Shown piece after piece: positions 1 through 9,784 of a DNA stretch of 64,000 nucleotides. The stretch's first letter is position 1. Every line of letters begins with the position of its first letter. The notes beneath the pieces were generated by a model. It saw only the letters and a program-made list of their open reading frames with translations. It had not been told where the DNA came from and searched no databases. The position numbers and the translations under genes were made by a program. The stretch is from Thermoflavifilum thermophilum (GTDB lineage: Bacteria > Bacteroidota > Bacteroidia > Chitinophagales > Chitinophagaceae): assembly GCF_900116565.1 (NCBI RefSeq), contig NZ_FPCJ01000001.1:992001-1056000 (forward strand), in the 5' to 3' direction.

Positions 1-9
1 AACTTCCCT

Positions 10-1581
10 TTACGGCAACCAGCGCGGATCCCCGGCTTTGTAACTGGCTGCAAAGTTGGCATCCATGAGCGTGAAATCGCCTGTAGATGGCGAACGGAAC
101 AACGCTGTGGATGAGCCATTGTAGGCCGTAGCACCATAAATATTGTTGGCACTAAACACACAATCGGTGGTATAAAAACAGTTGGTTACCGTCAGGTTGG
201 GCGTGGATTTAATCCAGTTGGCATTCGTGGGATCCAGTGTGCTGCCAAAGATGTTGTTTGAAAGAACAAAGTTTGAGGGGAAATAGGTATAGTTTATGAA
301 ATACCCACCCTGATTGATAAAGGCATTAAATGTACAATGATCAACCACACAGGAAGTGGGATGCACATTGTCTTCTCTGATGAAATAATAAATGTTGTAG
401 AAGGTACTGTTGTGAATTTCAATATTGTCAATCATGGCGCTGGAGCTGGCATTGGCATAGAATACGGCGTATTTATTTTGGACACCAATGCTATCGAAAA
501 TGCAGTTGTTCACATACAGTTTTCGAATTGTATCATTGGCTGTTTTCAAACGAATCAACGAATTGGTAAATACACCCTGAGTCGTACAATTCACCAGGCT
601 TACAGTACCTATTGTGGCCGTATTTCCCACATTCATCAGATATTGTGCACCATTAGTTGCAATTACTAAATCAGAAAAACGGATAGAATCAATCTTTCCG
701 GTTGCATCAAAATTGCTGCTGAGCAACAACACAGCCGGCGTACTGAAACCCATGCCACTCATGATGGTAACAGCACGATCAAAAGTATAAGTGGAAGGAA
801 TGGTATAGGTTTGCCCACGCGCCAGCAATACAATGCTGCCCGATGGAATCTGCGGCAGGGTGTCGTACAATACCGTAGGCCTGCCCGTAATGCCGCGAAG
901 GTCAATGATATTTCCGGTCAGTGCAGGCTTGGTAGTAAAGGTGATTAGTCCTTTGCTTTTGGTCCCGGCAAAAATCTGAGCTGTGTAAGTTGTACCGGGT
1001 TGCAATCCATTCACGATAATCATGCCATTGGCATTATCTGTACTGCTCACCTGCACATGCATAGTATCTCCGTTGGCGGCCGTCAGCACAATCAGATTCA
1101 CACCGGCCGTAGGTGTCCAGTTTAGTCGAACAGCATCATCTAAAATATCGGAGTTCAGCAGCGTTCCGAATATTTGCACACCGGTTAAGGTAAATGAACT
1201 GGTGCTATATACCCAATTGGATGAATCAGCGCCATCAGCAGCATTGGCACGTACCCGTACGAAATATTTCACCCGATCGGCAAGCGTATCATCCGTTACC
1301 ACCAGATAATTGGTATCGGCAACCAACGTAAAATCGGCACCCGACTGGAAAGTGGAATCCCGGCCGATTTGCACCGTATAGCTCACATGCATGGTACTGG
1401 TATAAAGCGATGCTGGCCAGGAGATATTCACCAATGTATCGTAGGCAATGATGCTAATAGAAGTTGGTGTGAAAATGCGGCTGGGATAGAACTGATTGAC
1501 CGGTTTTTTTTCACAAGCATTCACCAATCCGATCAACAGCATGCCGATTGCGAGCCAGTATATTGAAAAATATTTTTTCAT
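10..1581 (-). CDS. Surface lipoprotein with FN3 and beta-helix regions (DUF4957/DUF5123-like)
   Basis: The 523-residue product begins with a lipoprotein signal peptide whose lipobox ends at Cys23 (LVNAC). Residues about 40-130 and 135-220 look like two fibronectin type III modules. Residues about 225-515 are rich in short N/S/T-containing repeats typical of a right-handed parallel beta-helix, and the protein ends in GDPRWLP, an ending I associate with DUF5123 proteins. It is the third gene of a SusC-SusD operon, 36 bases after the SusD stop. The usual role of such a protein is surface glycan binding, or lyase-like action on pectic or similar polysaccharides. No catalytic residues could be assigned, so binding protein versus enzyme is open. 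Confidence 0.75.
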   Translation of the reverse strand: MKKYFSIYWLAIGMLLIGLVNACEKKPVNQFYPSRIFTPTSISIIAYDTLVNISWPASLYTSTMHVSYTVQIGRDSTFQSGADFTLVADTNYLVVTDDTLADRVKYFVRVRANAADGADSSNWVYSTSSFTLTGVQIFGTLLNSDILDDAVRLNWTPTAGVNLIVLTAANGDTMHVQVSSTDNANGMIIVNGLQPGTTYTAQIFAGTKSKGLITFTTKPALTGNIIDLRGITGRPTVLYDTLPQIPSGSIVLLARGQTYTIPSTYTFDRAVTIMSGMGFSTPAVLLLSSNFDATGKIDSIRFSDLVIATNGAQYLMNVGNTATIGTVSLVNCTTQGVFTNSLIRLKTANDTIRKLYVNNCIFDSIGVQNKYAVFYANASSSAMIDNIEIHNSTFYNIYYFIREDNVHPTSCVVDHCTFNAFINQGGYFINYTYFPSNFVLSNNIFGSTLDPTNANWIKSTPNLTVTNCFYTTDCVFSANNIYGATAYNGSSTALFRSPSTGDFTLMDANFAASYKAGDPRWLP

Positions 1582-1617
1582 AGTCTATCTTGTTTTATCA
1601 TTCATGATAATAATCAT

Positions 1618-3390
1618 TCAATATCCGGGATTTTGCACCAGATTGGGATTAGCGCTGATGATAGCCTGCGGGAAGGGGAATAGTTCTGTTTTACCAGGTG
1701 TGAATCCTTCCGCATATTTATTCAAACTGTTGGAAGTAAGCATACTTGAGCTCACCCAGTTTACGCTTCCATATCCGGATGGAGTGGTGCTGGGCGCGGG
1801 CTGATAGAAAGAATTACCCCAGATCAGCGTAGTGGAATTCAGCTTGTAATACATTTTATTAGGCAAATTGTTGTAAGGGGGCTGACCGTTGGCCATAGCC
1901 TGCAAAGCCGCTTTGGTGTTGTTTAACATTGTGCCCAGCAGATTCCAGCGGATCAGGTCATACTTGCGAATGCCTTCGCCGCCAAATTCCCATGCCCGTT
2001 CGCGCATGATAGCCTGGAAAAATCCCTGTTTGTCGGCAGGGGGTGTACCTACATTCTGCAGATTACCGGCAAATGCTCTTTTACGCACCTGCAAATAGGC
2101 ATTAATTGCAGCTGGCGTGGGACCATTGTTGATTTCGTTTTCTGCTTCTGCATACATCAACAGTATATCCGCATACCGCAGAATCGGCCAGTTGATGCCA
2201 AAATATTGGGCGTTATTCGTTGGCCCGAATGAGGGATTGGTAATCCAGTCGCGGCGGAATTTCCCATCACAAAGGGTGCTGATGGATTGGGCCTGAATGG
2301 TATAGTCTGCATTTACCCAATAAGGAGCAATGGTTACATCGCGGCGGCTATCAAGCGAATCAAAAGAATAAAAATAAGTGGGCAAGGGATATACACTGGA
2401 ATTGCCTTTGCCTCCCACACGAGGTCCATTGTAATATCCCAGTTTGCTATCGGTAGCACCGGTTCCGCCGCTCATGGCCACTTGAAACATAATTTCACCA
2501 TAAGGATCTATTTTATGTGCATCTACCTGATTTTGCCAGAGATCCTGAAAACTTGGATCCAGGCTGTGTTGTCCGGAATTGATGATGGCGAGGCATTCCG
2601 TATCGGCAATCTGATAATATTTCAGATAATCAGAACGCCGTTGCATGCTTCCATCCTGGCGAAGTGAATATCCGCCTGCAAATAAAGCAATGCGTGCCCG
2701 CAAGCCTTTCACGGCTCCTTTGGTGATGCGTTCGTCGTTGGGATCTCCCAGGGAAGCCACTTCCGAACGCCAGGGAACCAGCGTTTCGGCTAATTGCAAA
2801 TCATTTAAAATATGATCGTAAATACTATCGCGGCTGGTTTTGCTCTCAAACAAATTTTGCACATCTGCTGAAGGCACCCAGTGCGCCGGCACATCACCCC
2901 AGTTTAACATCAATTGAAAATAAAACTGCGCTCTCAAGGTTAAGGCTTCCCCATATAACCGCCGCAATTCCGCCTGCTGCTGGGGTGTTCCATGGTTATA
3001 CAAATCCATTTGCGGAATGTATTTGATGCATTGATTGGCTCTTTCAATGCCGTTGTACAACTGTTCAAACGGCCGCTCAATCTGCAGATTACCAGGTGCA
3101 AGGTTATATCTTGCAATATCGCGGCGATCACCATCGCCATCGCCACTGGCACCCATATAAGTATCATCGTCATACGGGAAATACATGCTGATACGAATGC
3201 CATAGCCCTGGTCACCTGCCAGTTCCTGATATACACCCAACACGGCCATGCGTGCATTATTAACCGTGCCAAATACAGTTTCCGGACCAAAAGAAGATAT
3301 GGGTTGCAAATCCAGATAATGCTTGCAAGAACTGAGGACAATTCCCATCACAACAAATCCTGCGATATATAATTTGCGAGTCGTTTTCAT
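1618..3390 (-). CDS. SusD/RagB-family glycan-binding lipoprotein
   Basis: The 590-residue product has a short signal peptide with lipobox LSSC (Cys22), followed by the SusD opening pattern (HYLDLQP) and a TPR-like helical body. The C-terminal half carries the conserved RYADILLMYAEAENEI and RERAWEFGGEG-type segments of the RagB/SusD family. SusD proteins cap the SusC barrel on the cell surface and deliver oligosaccharides to it. The gene starts 19 bases after the SusC stop and is followed by the FN3/beta-helix lipoprotein, so the three form one operon. The substrate cannot be read from the sequence; the third gene hints at a pectin-like or other plant polysaccharide. Confidence 0.93.
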   Translation of the reverse strand: MKTTRKLYIAGFVVMGIVLSSCKHYLDLQPISSFGPETVFGTVNNARMAVLGVYQELAGDQGYGIRISMYFPYDDDTYMGASGDGDGDRRDIARYNLAPGNLQIERPFEQLYNGIERANQCIKYIPQMDLYNHGTPQQQAELRRLYGEALTLRAQFYFQLMLNWGDVPAHWVPSADVQNLFESKTSRDSIYDHILNDLQLAETLVPWRSEVASLGDPNDERITKGAVKGLRARIALFAGGYSLRQDGSMQRRSDYLKYYQIADTECLAIINSGQHSLDPSFQDLWQNQVDAHKIDPYGEIMFQVAMSGGTGATDSKLGYYNGPRVGGKGNSSVYPLPTYFYSFDSLDSRRDVTIAPYWVNADYTIQAQSISTLCDGKFRRDWITNPSFGPTNNAQYFGINWPILRYADILLMYAEAENEINNGPTPAAINAYLQVRKRAFAGNLQNVGTPPADKQGFFQAIMRERAWEFGGEGIRKYDLIRWNLLGTMLNNTKAALQAMANGQPPYNNLPNKMYYKLNSTTLIWGNSFYQPAPSTTPSGYGSVNWVSSSMLTSNSLNKYAEGFTPGKTELFPFPQAIISANPNLVQNPGY

Positions 3391-3409
3391 AACCGAATCT
3401 TTTTAAGGG

Positions 3410-6400
3410 TTAAAAAGTAACATTCAAACCAAAAATATAGGCCTTGCTGCGCGGATATGCCGAAAAGTCAACTCCCGGCGTCATCGGTGTACCGCGACGG
3501 GTATTTACTTCCGGATCATATCCGGAATACGGCGTAACCACAGCCAGATTATTCAACGTAACATAAGCCCTTAATTTCTGGACCAGGAATCGTTTGGTAA
3601 GCCTTTCCGGTAAGGTATATCCCAAGGTGATGTTGTTGATACGCAGGAAGGAGCCGTCTTCCACAGCCCATGACTGGGGTGCAAATGCAGCATAGGCACT
3701 TTTTACGGGTTGCCAGATTTTGGCATGGGCATTCAGGGCTGCCAGCTGATCAGGATCCGTTACCAGATTGCCCTGATCATCAACAATACGCCAGCGGTCC
3801 TTCATGATAGCCAGTAGATTGGCATAGGGTGTATATCCACTGGCAAATTCAAGTTTATTGGCATTAAACACTTTGTTGCCATACTGAAAATTCACAAATA
3901 TGCTCAGGTCAAAGCCTTTGTACACAAACTGCTGGTTCAGACCTCCAAAGAATTTCGGATTGGCATTGCCAATAATGGTTTCATCGCCTGCACCCAGTTG
4001 TGCATATCCGGTTGTGATCTTTCCATCCCCATTTAGATCTTTGAACTTAATGGTGCCGGGCTGAGGAGCTGTTCCGGTAATACTGCTGTTATCCACAACA
4101 CCTGGCTTCAATGTGTAAGTACCAGTCGTTTTATCATAATTAAAATCATCAAGCGTATAATATCCATCATTCACAAACCCAAACATGCTACCCACAGGCT
4201 TACCCACCTGCACAATATAATCGTCAGGATTGTTGCTGCCGGCCCAGCCAGAATTCACAGTGAAGAAAGTCTGGTTGCCCAGGCTCAACACTTTGTTTTG
4301 ATTGAAGGAAATATTAAAGCTTGCATTCCAGCTGAAATCTTTTGTTTCAATGAGGTAGGTATTCAACTGCAATTCAAATCCATTGTTGCTGGTAGAACCC
4401 ACATTTTGAATCTGTGTGAGATAACCTGATGTTTGCGGAATACGCACATTTACCAACAGGTCTTTGGTTTTATTTCTGTAATAATCAGCACTAAGTTGCA
4501 CCCGGCTGTTGAACAGGGATACATCCAGGCCTATATCACGCGAGAGCGTAGATTCCCATTTCAAGTAAGGATTGGCTAAAGCCACGGGGCCATAGGCTGT
4601 AGCGAGTTGGTCTTGTAATCCATAATAATTCCCGTTGGTATTAAACTGTGTTAAAAACAAGAACGAAGAAATGCGATTGTTTCCAGCTTCGCCGTAGCTC
4701 AAGCGCAGTTTCATGTCGGAAATCACCGGTTGCAATCCCTGCATGAAGGGCTCTTGTGAAATGCGCCATGCCAGCGAAGCAGCGGGGAAATAACCCCATT
4801 GCCGGCCTGGAGCAAATACGGAAGAACCATCGGCCCGGATGCTGGCTGTGGCTAAATATTTGTCCTTGTAGTTGTACATGACGCGGGAAAAGAACGACAG
4901 AATCCGCTGAATATCTTCGCTGGAAGTGGGTGAAGGTTCTTGAAAGCCAATCGGTGGGCTGGCAAGACTTAAATTACCCAGCGCCTTTTGTGGCGAAGTA
5001 CCATTGGGAAAATATTTCTGTACAATACCCAAAGATTTGTTTCTGGTTTCATAGGTTTCCTGACCTACGATCAGCTGAATATGATTGTGCTGATGGAATG
5101 AACCTTTGAGTTTATTGTTGGAAAAGGTAAACACGTTTGAATTATCAAAACTCAAATAATTGTTATTGCTGATGGTGGCAATGGGCATGGCATTGCCATT
5201 TAACCTGGAATTATAGGAAAGGCTGTCATCATATTGATTGGTATTTTGCAAATCATAGGTATAACCCATGGTTGTACGGAAAGAGAGAAATTTGGTAATC
5301 GTCAAATCCGCATATCCACTCAATCCCAACACTGTCCGATATTGACGTTTGTATTGTGCCTTGATGAGCAGCAGCGGATTCACGAGATAAAGCCCATTAG
5401 CATTGGTATTATCGGCCAGGCTGGCATCGTAATAATCCAATGAGGTACCGGGCGACAGAAATGGCGGATAGCGAATGGCCTGGCGCAGAAAATTGGTGGC
5501 GCTACTGCCTGGATTGGAGGTGCCTGCTCCATCGATGGTTTGGTTATCAAACCGCACATTAAATCCCACTTTCAGATAATTGGTGGCCTGATGATTGAGC
5601 CGGAAGTTAACCAGCTTACGGTTGAAATCGGATCCTTCCATGATGGCCTGGGTTTCGTTGTCGGTCAGACTCAGGCTCACCTGTGTTTTTTCACTCCCAC
5701 CGTTGATATCCACGTTATGGGTTTGCATCAATGCTGGTCTGCCAAACACCTGATCCTGCCAATCGACGAAGGGCGCCTGCTTGTATTGGGCAATATCACT
5801 CCAAAGCCCAAAAGTCTTATAAAAATTATTCAGATTCTGCTGGCTTCCCTGCGCCCATTCATATTGATACAACACATAATCATAGGGGTCAAAAACTTTC
5901 AATTCTTTCTCCAGTTTCTGAACCCCCACAAATCCGTTATAGCTAACTGTCGTACGGCCGGCTTTACCGCTTTTGGTGGTAATAATCACCACGCCATTGG
6001 CTCCCCGTGCTCCATAAATAGCCGTAGCCGAAGCATCTTTCAACACATCGATGGATTCAATGTCCTGTGGAGAAAGCGTAGAAAGGGCATTGTCCATAAT
6101 CACGCCATCCACCACATAGAGAGGGGAATTATCCTGCGTGATGGAACCTCCGCCTCGCACCCGAATCATCACCTGCGCATCGGGCGAGCCTTCCGAGCCG
6201 GTAACCTGTACACCAGCCAATCGGCCAGCCAGGGCCTCAGCAGCTGAGTTAATCGGTACATCTTTTAGCTGTTCGGCTGTAACAGAGGAAACAGAAGCGG
6301 TGAGATCGCGCCGGTTTACCGTACCATAACCTACTACCACTACCTGATTCAGCAGTTGCTGGGAAGGGATCATCTGCACTTGCAAGCGGCTGCCAGGCGT

Positions 6401-6655
6401 GGCAGCAATCGTCTGGGTTTGATAACCCACATAGCTGAAAACCAGATGATACTGGGCTGCTTTGGGCACTTCCAGGCTAAAATTGCCCTGGGCATCGCTT
6501 ACTGCTCCCGTATTGGAATTTTGCAGCCGCACTGTAACACCTGCAAGGGGTTGACCGGTGCTTTTATCAGTCACACGACCCTGCAGCTGCACCGTTTGTG
6601 CCCATCCTGCGAGTGTACCTAACGTACATACAAAAAGGAATATCCATTTTTTCAT
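3410..6655 (-). CDS. SusC/RagA TonB-linked outer-membrane transporter
   Basis: This 1081-residue protein has a cleavable signal peptide (ending near GWAQ), a carboxypeptidase-D-like regulatory domain (about 22-100), a TonB-box region (VVVVGYGTVNRRDLT, about 105-120), a plug domain with the SusC signature DVLKDASATAIYGARG, and a long beta-barrel ending in an aromatic residue (NVTF). SusC proteins import oligosaccharides using TonB energy in complex with SusD, whose gene follows directly. The order SusC, SusD, surface lipoprotein is that of a polysaccharide-utilisation locus. The 246-base upstream gap carries a candidate promoter and LacI-type half-sites. No hydrolase or sensor gene of this locus lies within the window. 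Confidence 0.95.
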   Translation of the reverse strand: MKKWIFLFVCTLGTLAGWAQTVQLQGRVTDKSTGQPLAGVTVRLQNSNTGAVSDAQGNFSLEVPKAAQYHLVFSYVGYQTQTIAATPGSRLQVQMIPSQQLLNQVVVVGYGTVNRRDLTASVSSVTAEQLKDVPINSAAEALAGRLAGVQVTGSEGSPDAQVMIRVRGGGSITQDNSPLYVVDGVIMDNALSTLSPQDIESIDVLKDASATAIYGARGANGVVIITTKSGKAGRTTVSYNGFVGVQKLEKELKVFDPYDYVLYQYEWAQGSQQNLNNFYKTFGLWSDIAQYKQAPFVDWQDQVFGRPALMQTHNVDINGGSEKTQVSLSLTDNETQAIMEGSDFNRKLVNFRLNHQATNYLKVGFNVRFDNQTIDGAGTSNPGSSATNFLRQAIRYPPFLSPGTSLDYYDASLADNTNANGLYLVNPLLLIKAQYKRQYRTVLGLSGYADLTITKFLSFRTTMGYTYDLQNTNQYDDSLSYNSRLNGNAMPIATISNNNYLSFDNSNVFTFSNNKLKGSFHQHNHIQLIVGQETYETRNKSLGIVQKYFPNGTSPQKALGNLSLASPPIGFQEPSPTSSEDIQRILSFFSRVMYNYKDKYLATASIRADGSSVFAPGRQWGYFPAASLAWRISQEPFMQGLQPVISDMKLRLSYGEAGNNRISSFLFLTQFNTNGNYYGLQDQLATAYGPVALANPYLKWESTLSRDIGLDVSLFNSRVQLSADYYRNKTKDLLVNVRIPQTSGYLTQIQNVGSTSNNGFELQLNTYLIETKDFSWNASFNISFNQNKVLSLGNQTFFTVNSGWAGSNNPDDYIVQVGKPVGSMFGFVNDGYYTLDDFNYDKTTGTYTLKPGVVDNSSITGTAPQPGTIKFKDLNGDGKITTGYAQLGAGDETIIGNANPKFFGGLNQQFVYKGFDLSIFVNFQYGNKVFNANKLEFASGYTPYANLLAIMKDRWRIVDDQGNLVTDPDQLAALNAHAKIWQPVKSAYAAFAPQSWAVEDGSFLRINNITLGYTLPERLTKRFLVQKLRAYVTLNNLAVVTPYSGYDPEVNTRRGTPMTPGVDFSAYPRSKAYIFGLNVTF

Positions 6656-6743
6656 ACAGCAATACCTTTTTTAGGTTTAAAAAGTAGCGGGTAATCCCCA
6701 ATGAAAAAGAACAAACTTGATCAGCCTGGCTGATTTTCCATGA

Positions 6744-6774
6744 CAATTCTACATACTCTGTCCTTTCCCAGCAA
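6744..6774 (-). promoter_or_regulatory. Candidate promoter of the SusC/SusD operon
   Basis: Read on the minus strand, GTTG (TTG at 6774-6772) is followed after 20 bases by TAGAATTG (6751-6744). This matches the Bacteroidota pattern TTTG / about 20 bases / TAnnTTTG with one mismatch in each box. Transcription would start near 6737, giving a leader of about 80 bases that begins with the perfect dyad TCAGCC-T-GGCTGA at 6721-6733. The assignment rests on pattern match alone. Confidence 0.35.
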
Positions 6775-6796
6775 CGATTTCACCGAATTTTTTTAC

Positions 6797-6821
6797 GCAA
6801 TCGTTCCCGGTAACGTTGCCG
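6797..6821. promoter_or_regulatory. LacI-type operator half-sites upstream of SusC
   Basis: The stretch holds CGCAATCGTT followed by GGTAACGTTGCC (6809-6820), a 12-base near-palindrome with an AACGTT centre. CGCAA and its inverted partner TTGCCG frame the whole element. CG-centred palindromes flanked by GCAA/TTGC are typical of LacI-family operators. The element lies about 22 bases upstream of the proposed -33 box, a position that suits an activator or a looping repressor. No LacI-family gene is in the window. Confidence 0.35.
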
Positions 6822-6901
6822 AAAAATGAATCAGAAGCAAAACAAGGAATGGGTAATGGTATATGTGGGAGATCAAATCAAAAATGCAGGAAAAATATGG
6901 C

Positions 6902-7702
6902 TCAGAGCTGTCGGATGGCATCTGCCTTTACCCATCCCGAAATGTGGTTAGGAAGCTGGATCTTGCACCAGCTGCCGGCCATATCCAGCACTTCACAGGG
7001 CACACCTTCGGAGAGCTGGGTCATCACTTCACTTTGGGTGTCGGGGGCTGTGTACAGGGCAGCCTGAGGTGCAATGCAAACAGCGGCCCCGTGCGGATGG
7101 GTGGATTGATAAGCACTTAGTGCGATTACTATTAGCAACAACAAACTGCAGATGCTTGCCCCAAAAATATATTTTACACCTGATTTGTTCTGCCCCTTAA
7201 GCCAACGTATCGCCAGCAGCAAAGCCACGATCCAGATATTGACTACAAGGAGTAAAGCCCATGTATTGAGTGAGAACATGTGAACCAGTCGAAACCAGAC
7301 GGATACAAAAAACAAGGGTGGAAGGGTTTCCGGCATGTCTTTCACCTGCTGCTCTGCCACATGCAGGTTGTGTTCAATATCAGCCGTTGGCAAGCCTTTT
7401 TCCTGTGCCAGCAACAGCGCTTTTCTGAAATAATACACGGCTTCACCCATATGCCTGGATTCAAAAGCAGCACATCCGGCATTGTAATACACATCGGGTG
7501 AAACAATGCCTTCGCTTATGCATGCTTTGTATAACTGAAATGCGCTGTCGTATTTTTTTTGCTGAAAATATGCATTGGCTTTGGAAAAATGCGTTAACAC
7601 CGGGTCTTCAGCATACCCGCTCATGCCCCATCCCATCAATAAACAGCCTGCTATCCAGAGCATCTTTATCCAGAATCTTGTTTTTGCACGACCCTGCTTC
7701 AT
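6902..7702 (-). CDS. batE: BatE-like TPR/SH3 membrane protein
   Basis: This 266-residue protein has an N-terminal signal or anchor segment (about 12-31), TPR repeats (about 36-105, including FSKANAYFQQKKYDSAFQLY), two membrane segments (about 130-165 and 178-198) and a C-terminal bacterial SH3 domain (about 205-266, with GVPCEVLDMAGSWCKIQL). This is the layout of BatE of Bacteroidota aerotolerance operons. The gene starts two bases after the batD stop, so the two are almost certainly cotranslated. A BatE role in cell-envelope stress or oxygen tolerance is known only broadly. The partners MoxR, BatA, BatB and BatC are not nearby. Confidence 0.8.
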   Translation of the reverse strand: MKQGRAKTRFWIKMLWIAGCLLMGWGMSGYAEDPVLTHFSKANAYFQQKKYDSAFQLYKACISEGIVSPDVYYNAGCAAFESRHMGEAVYYFRKALLLAQEKGLPTADIEHNLHVAEQQVKDMPETLPPLFFVSVWFRLVHMFSLNTWALLLVVNIWIVALLLAIRWLKGQNKSGVKYIFGASICSLLLLIVIALSAYQSTHPHGAAVCIAPQAALYTAPDTQSEVMTQLSEGVPCEVLDMAGSWCKIQLPNHISGWVKADAIRQL

Positions 7703-7704
7703 GA

Positions 7705-9708
7705 TTATTTTTTTAACTGGCTTTCAAGGCTGGAAATCCATTGCAAAGCCTGTTGATATACCTGTTCCCTGTCCTGCGATGAGGTGGTGGGAGCATACAG
7801 CGCTTGTTCACAATGATCCAGCAATTGGAACAAGGCGTCTATCTGCCCGGGTTGTATGGCTTTTTGCAAAAGAGTTTCCCTGACCCTTTCCCGGCTCAGT
7901 TCTGCAAAAGGAATATTGCATTTATGGCTGAGATAGCCCCAGAGCGCCTGTGATGTTTCCTGATAGAAAGCTTTTTCCTGCTGTTGGCGAAGCAGTTCTC
8001 CAGCTTTTGCCAGACGCTTCCTGGCTATCTTGTTGGCCTGTTTATTTTTCCACAACGCTTCATCCGTGCGCAGCCATGCTAAACGGCGCTGTTGTCGCCA
8101 CCACAGCCATACACCCAGCAATGGTAAAACGAGCAACAACCAGTACCACCATTGTTGCCAGAGCGAGAAATCGCTGTGCAACCAGAGCAGCGGAGTCAAA
8201 TGAATGGGTGCGAGCTGATCGGGCAACATGTGCTGCTGGCTGAAATCAACCGGTGCAGCCGAAGCCCGGCTACCCATAGTCACATGCAAGATAACCGGAG
8301 CCGTCTCCACCTCTTTGTAGGCTTTAGCCTGCGGATCAAAATAGGCAAAGCGGATGGCCGGTATTGTATAATCGCCTGCGGCATGCGGCATGAAGACATA
8401 TTCAAAACTGCGAGAACCCGAAAAGGGAATGCTGTTTTTCTGGAAATGATCTTCAATTTTCGGATCGTAGCTGTCAAAACTGCTGGGGAAATTCACCGTC
8501 GGCGCACTAACCATCTGCAGATTGCCGGCTCCGCTGATGGTAACTTTTAATGTGCCAGCATCATCGGTACTCAAGCTGGGTTTATCTACCGTGGCTGTAA
8601 TCGTGAAATTACCCACCGCACCCGTAAAGTTGTCCGGCTTACCTTCTTCCGGCAATGGCTTGACGTGAATGGTTACTGGATTGCTGGTAAGGTGATAGTC
8701 ATAATCCCGATAGGTGATACCCGATCCTCCACCAAAAGGATCATCAAAAAATGGATCATCAAACGGATTGAAATGGAAAGGATCTTTCAGGAATTCTTCC
8801 AGTGGATCGGTGTGACGCACGTGCCGGGAAGGTTTGTTGAGGATATAAAGCCGCACCCGGTTGTCAATCTCCACCGGATCCAGCTGCAGCTTACCCGTTT
8901 GAAGGGGAAAAAGAATGGTTTTGCGGATGGTAAACACTTTGTATCGTTTGCCATTCACGATTTCGGTGGTGGCCTGCGGCGGATTGGGCAAATCAATATC
9001 ATGCGTAGAAAAACCACTGAAAGCCGGAACCTTCATGACATCTGAAGTGGTCTGCAGACGGGTATACAGTTTATAGGTAGCCACAATCTGCTCGCCCTGG
9101 TAAACATCTGTTTTATCTACATCCACCTTCACAAATAAATTTTTGCGGATCACTTCCATCGGATCGTCGCCGCTGCGAATCAGACCCGGAAACTGATCCA
9201 GATCCGTTTCGTCTTCATCGGGAGGCATAAAACCAGGCGCAGCAGGCATAGGCACCTGAGGAACAGAAGCTGCAGAGCTATTACCAGCATTACTGTTGGA
9301 AGCCACGCCAGCCATTACCTGAATGGTAACCGGATTGGAATGAAGGGTCGCACCATCCACAGTGGCTGTAGCCCCGTCAATGGTAAATTTACCCGCCCTT
9401 AATGGCTGCAATACATAGGTAACCGTGTAGCTGGACGATACCTGGCCATTGATAATGCTGGTTTGCTGGGATTGAAAATTTTGCAATACCTGAAAACCTT
9501 TGAACGAAGGGGGTGTAAATGCCGTAACGCGTTGGGCATTTTCCAGTACAAATTGAACCTGAAAGGGCTGATGTAAATCAACAGTATGCGATTGCACACG
9601 GGTGGTAAAATGCACGGGCGACGATTGCCCGGTAGCATGCCGTCCCGCCCAGAGCCATAACCCGCAGCAAAGCACCACTTTCCAGCTGTAAAGGATACCG
9701 CGTTTCAT
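7705..9708 (-). CDS. batD: BatD-like membrane-anchored protein
   Basis: The 667-residue product has a signal peptide (ending near ATGQ), a series of Ig-like beta domains in the periplasm (about 30-500), one strong membrane segment (about 535-560, Trp/Leu-rich) and a cytoplasmic helical tail (about 565-667). The opening segment (VHFTTRVQSHTVDLHQPFQV) and overall size fit BatD, which acts with BatA/BatB von Willebrand proteins in aerotolerance and envelope integrity. batE follows with a two-base gap. Upstream lies an unrelated SDR gene 76 bases away, so batD begins its own unit with a perfect -7 box. Confidence 0.85.
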   Translation of the reverse strand: MKRGILYSWKVVLCCGLWLWAGRHATGQSSPVHFTTRVQSHTVDLHQPFQVQFVLENAQRVTAFTPPSFKGFQVLQNFQSQQTSIINGQVSSSYTVTYVLQPLRAGKFTIDGATATVDGATLHSNPVTIQVMAGVASNSNAGNSSAASVPQVPMPAAPGFMPPDEDETDLDQFPGLIRSGDDPMEVIRKNLFVKVDVDKTDVYQGEQIVATYKLYTRLQTTSDVMKVPAFSGFSTHDIDLPNPPQATTEIVNGKRYKVFTIRKTILFPLQTGKLQLDPVEIDNRVRLYILNKPSRHVRHTDPLEEFLKDPFHFNPFDDPFFDDPFGGGSGITYRDYDYHLTSNPVTIHVKPLPEEGKPDNFTGAVGNFTITATVDKPSLSTDDAGTLKVTISGAGNLQMVSAPTVNFPSSFDSYDPKIEDHFQKNSIPFSGSRSFEYVFMPHAAGDYTIPAIRFAYFDPQAKAYKEVETAPVILHVTMGSRASAAPVDFSQQHMLPDQLAPIHLTPLLWLHSDFSLWQQWWYWLLLVLPLLGVWLWWRQQRRLAWLRTDEALWKNKQANKIARKRLAKAGELLRQQQEKAFYQETSQALWGYLSHKCNIPFAELSRERVRETLLQKAIQPGQIDALFQLLDHCEQALYAPTTSSQDREQVYQQALQWISSLESQLKK

Positions 9709-9722
9709 GTCAATTCAGCCAA

Positions 9723-9730
9723 CAAATATA
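9723..9730 (-). promoter_or_regulatory. Candidate -7 box for batD-batE
   Basis: The minus strand reads TATATTTG, a perfect match to the Bacteroidota -7 consensus TAnnTTTG, 14 bases before the batD ATG. No clear TTTG lies about 20 bases upstream, so support is the -7 box and its position only. Confidence 0.4.
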
Positions 9731-9784
9731 TCCAAAGCCGCTGCCACAGGCTGTTAGGGCTAAGTTAAAAATGGTGAAAAAATC

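Noticed and set aside
5540-6247. 235-codon plus-strand ORF opposite SusC
   Set aside because: Antisense to a clear SusC coding frame, and no motif was seen.
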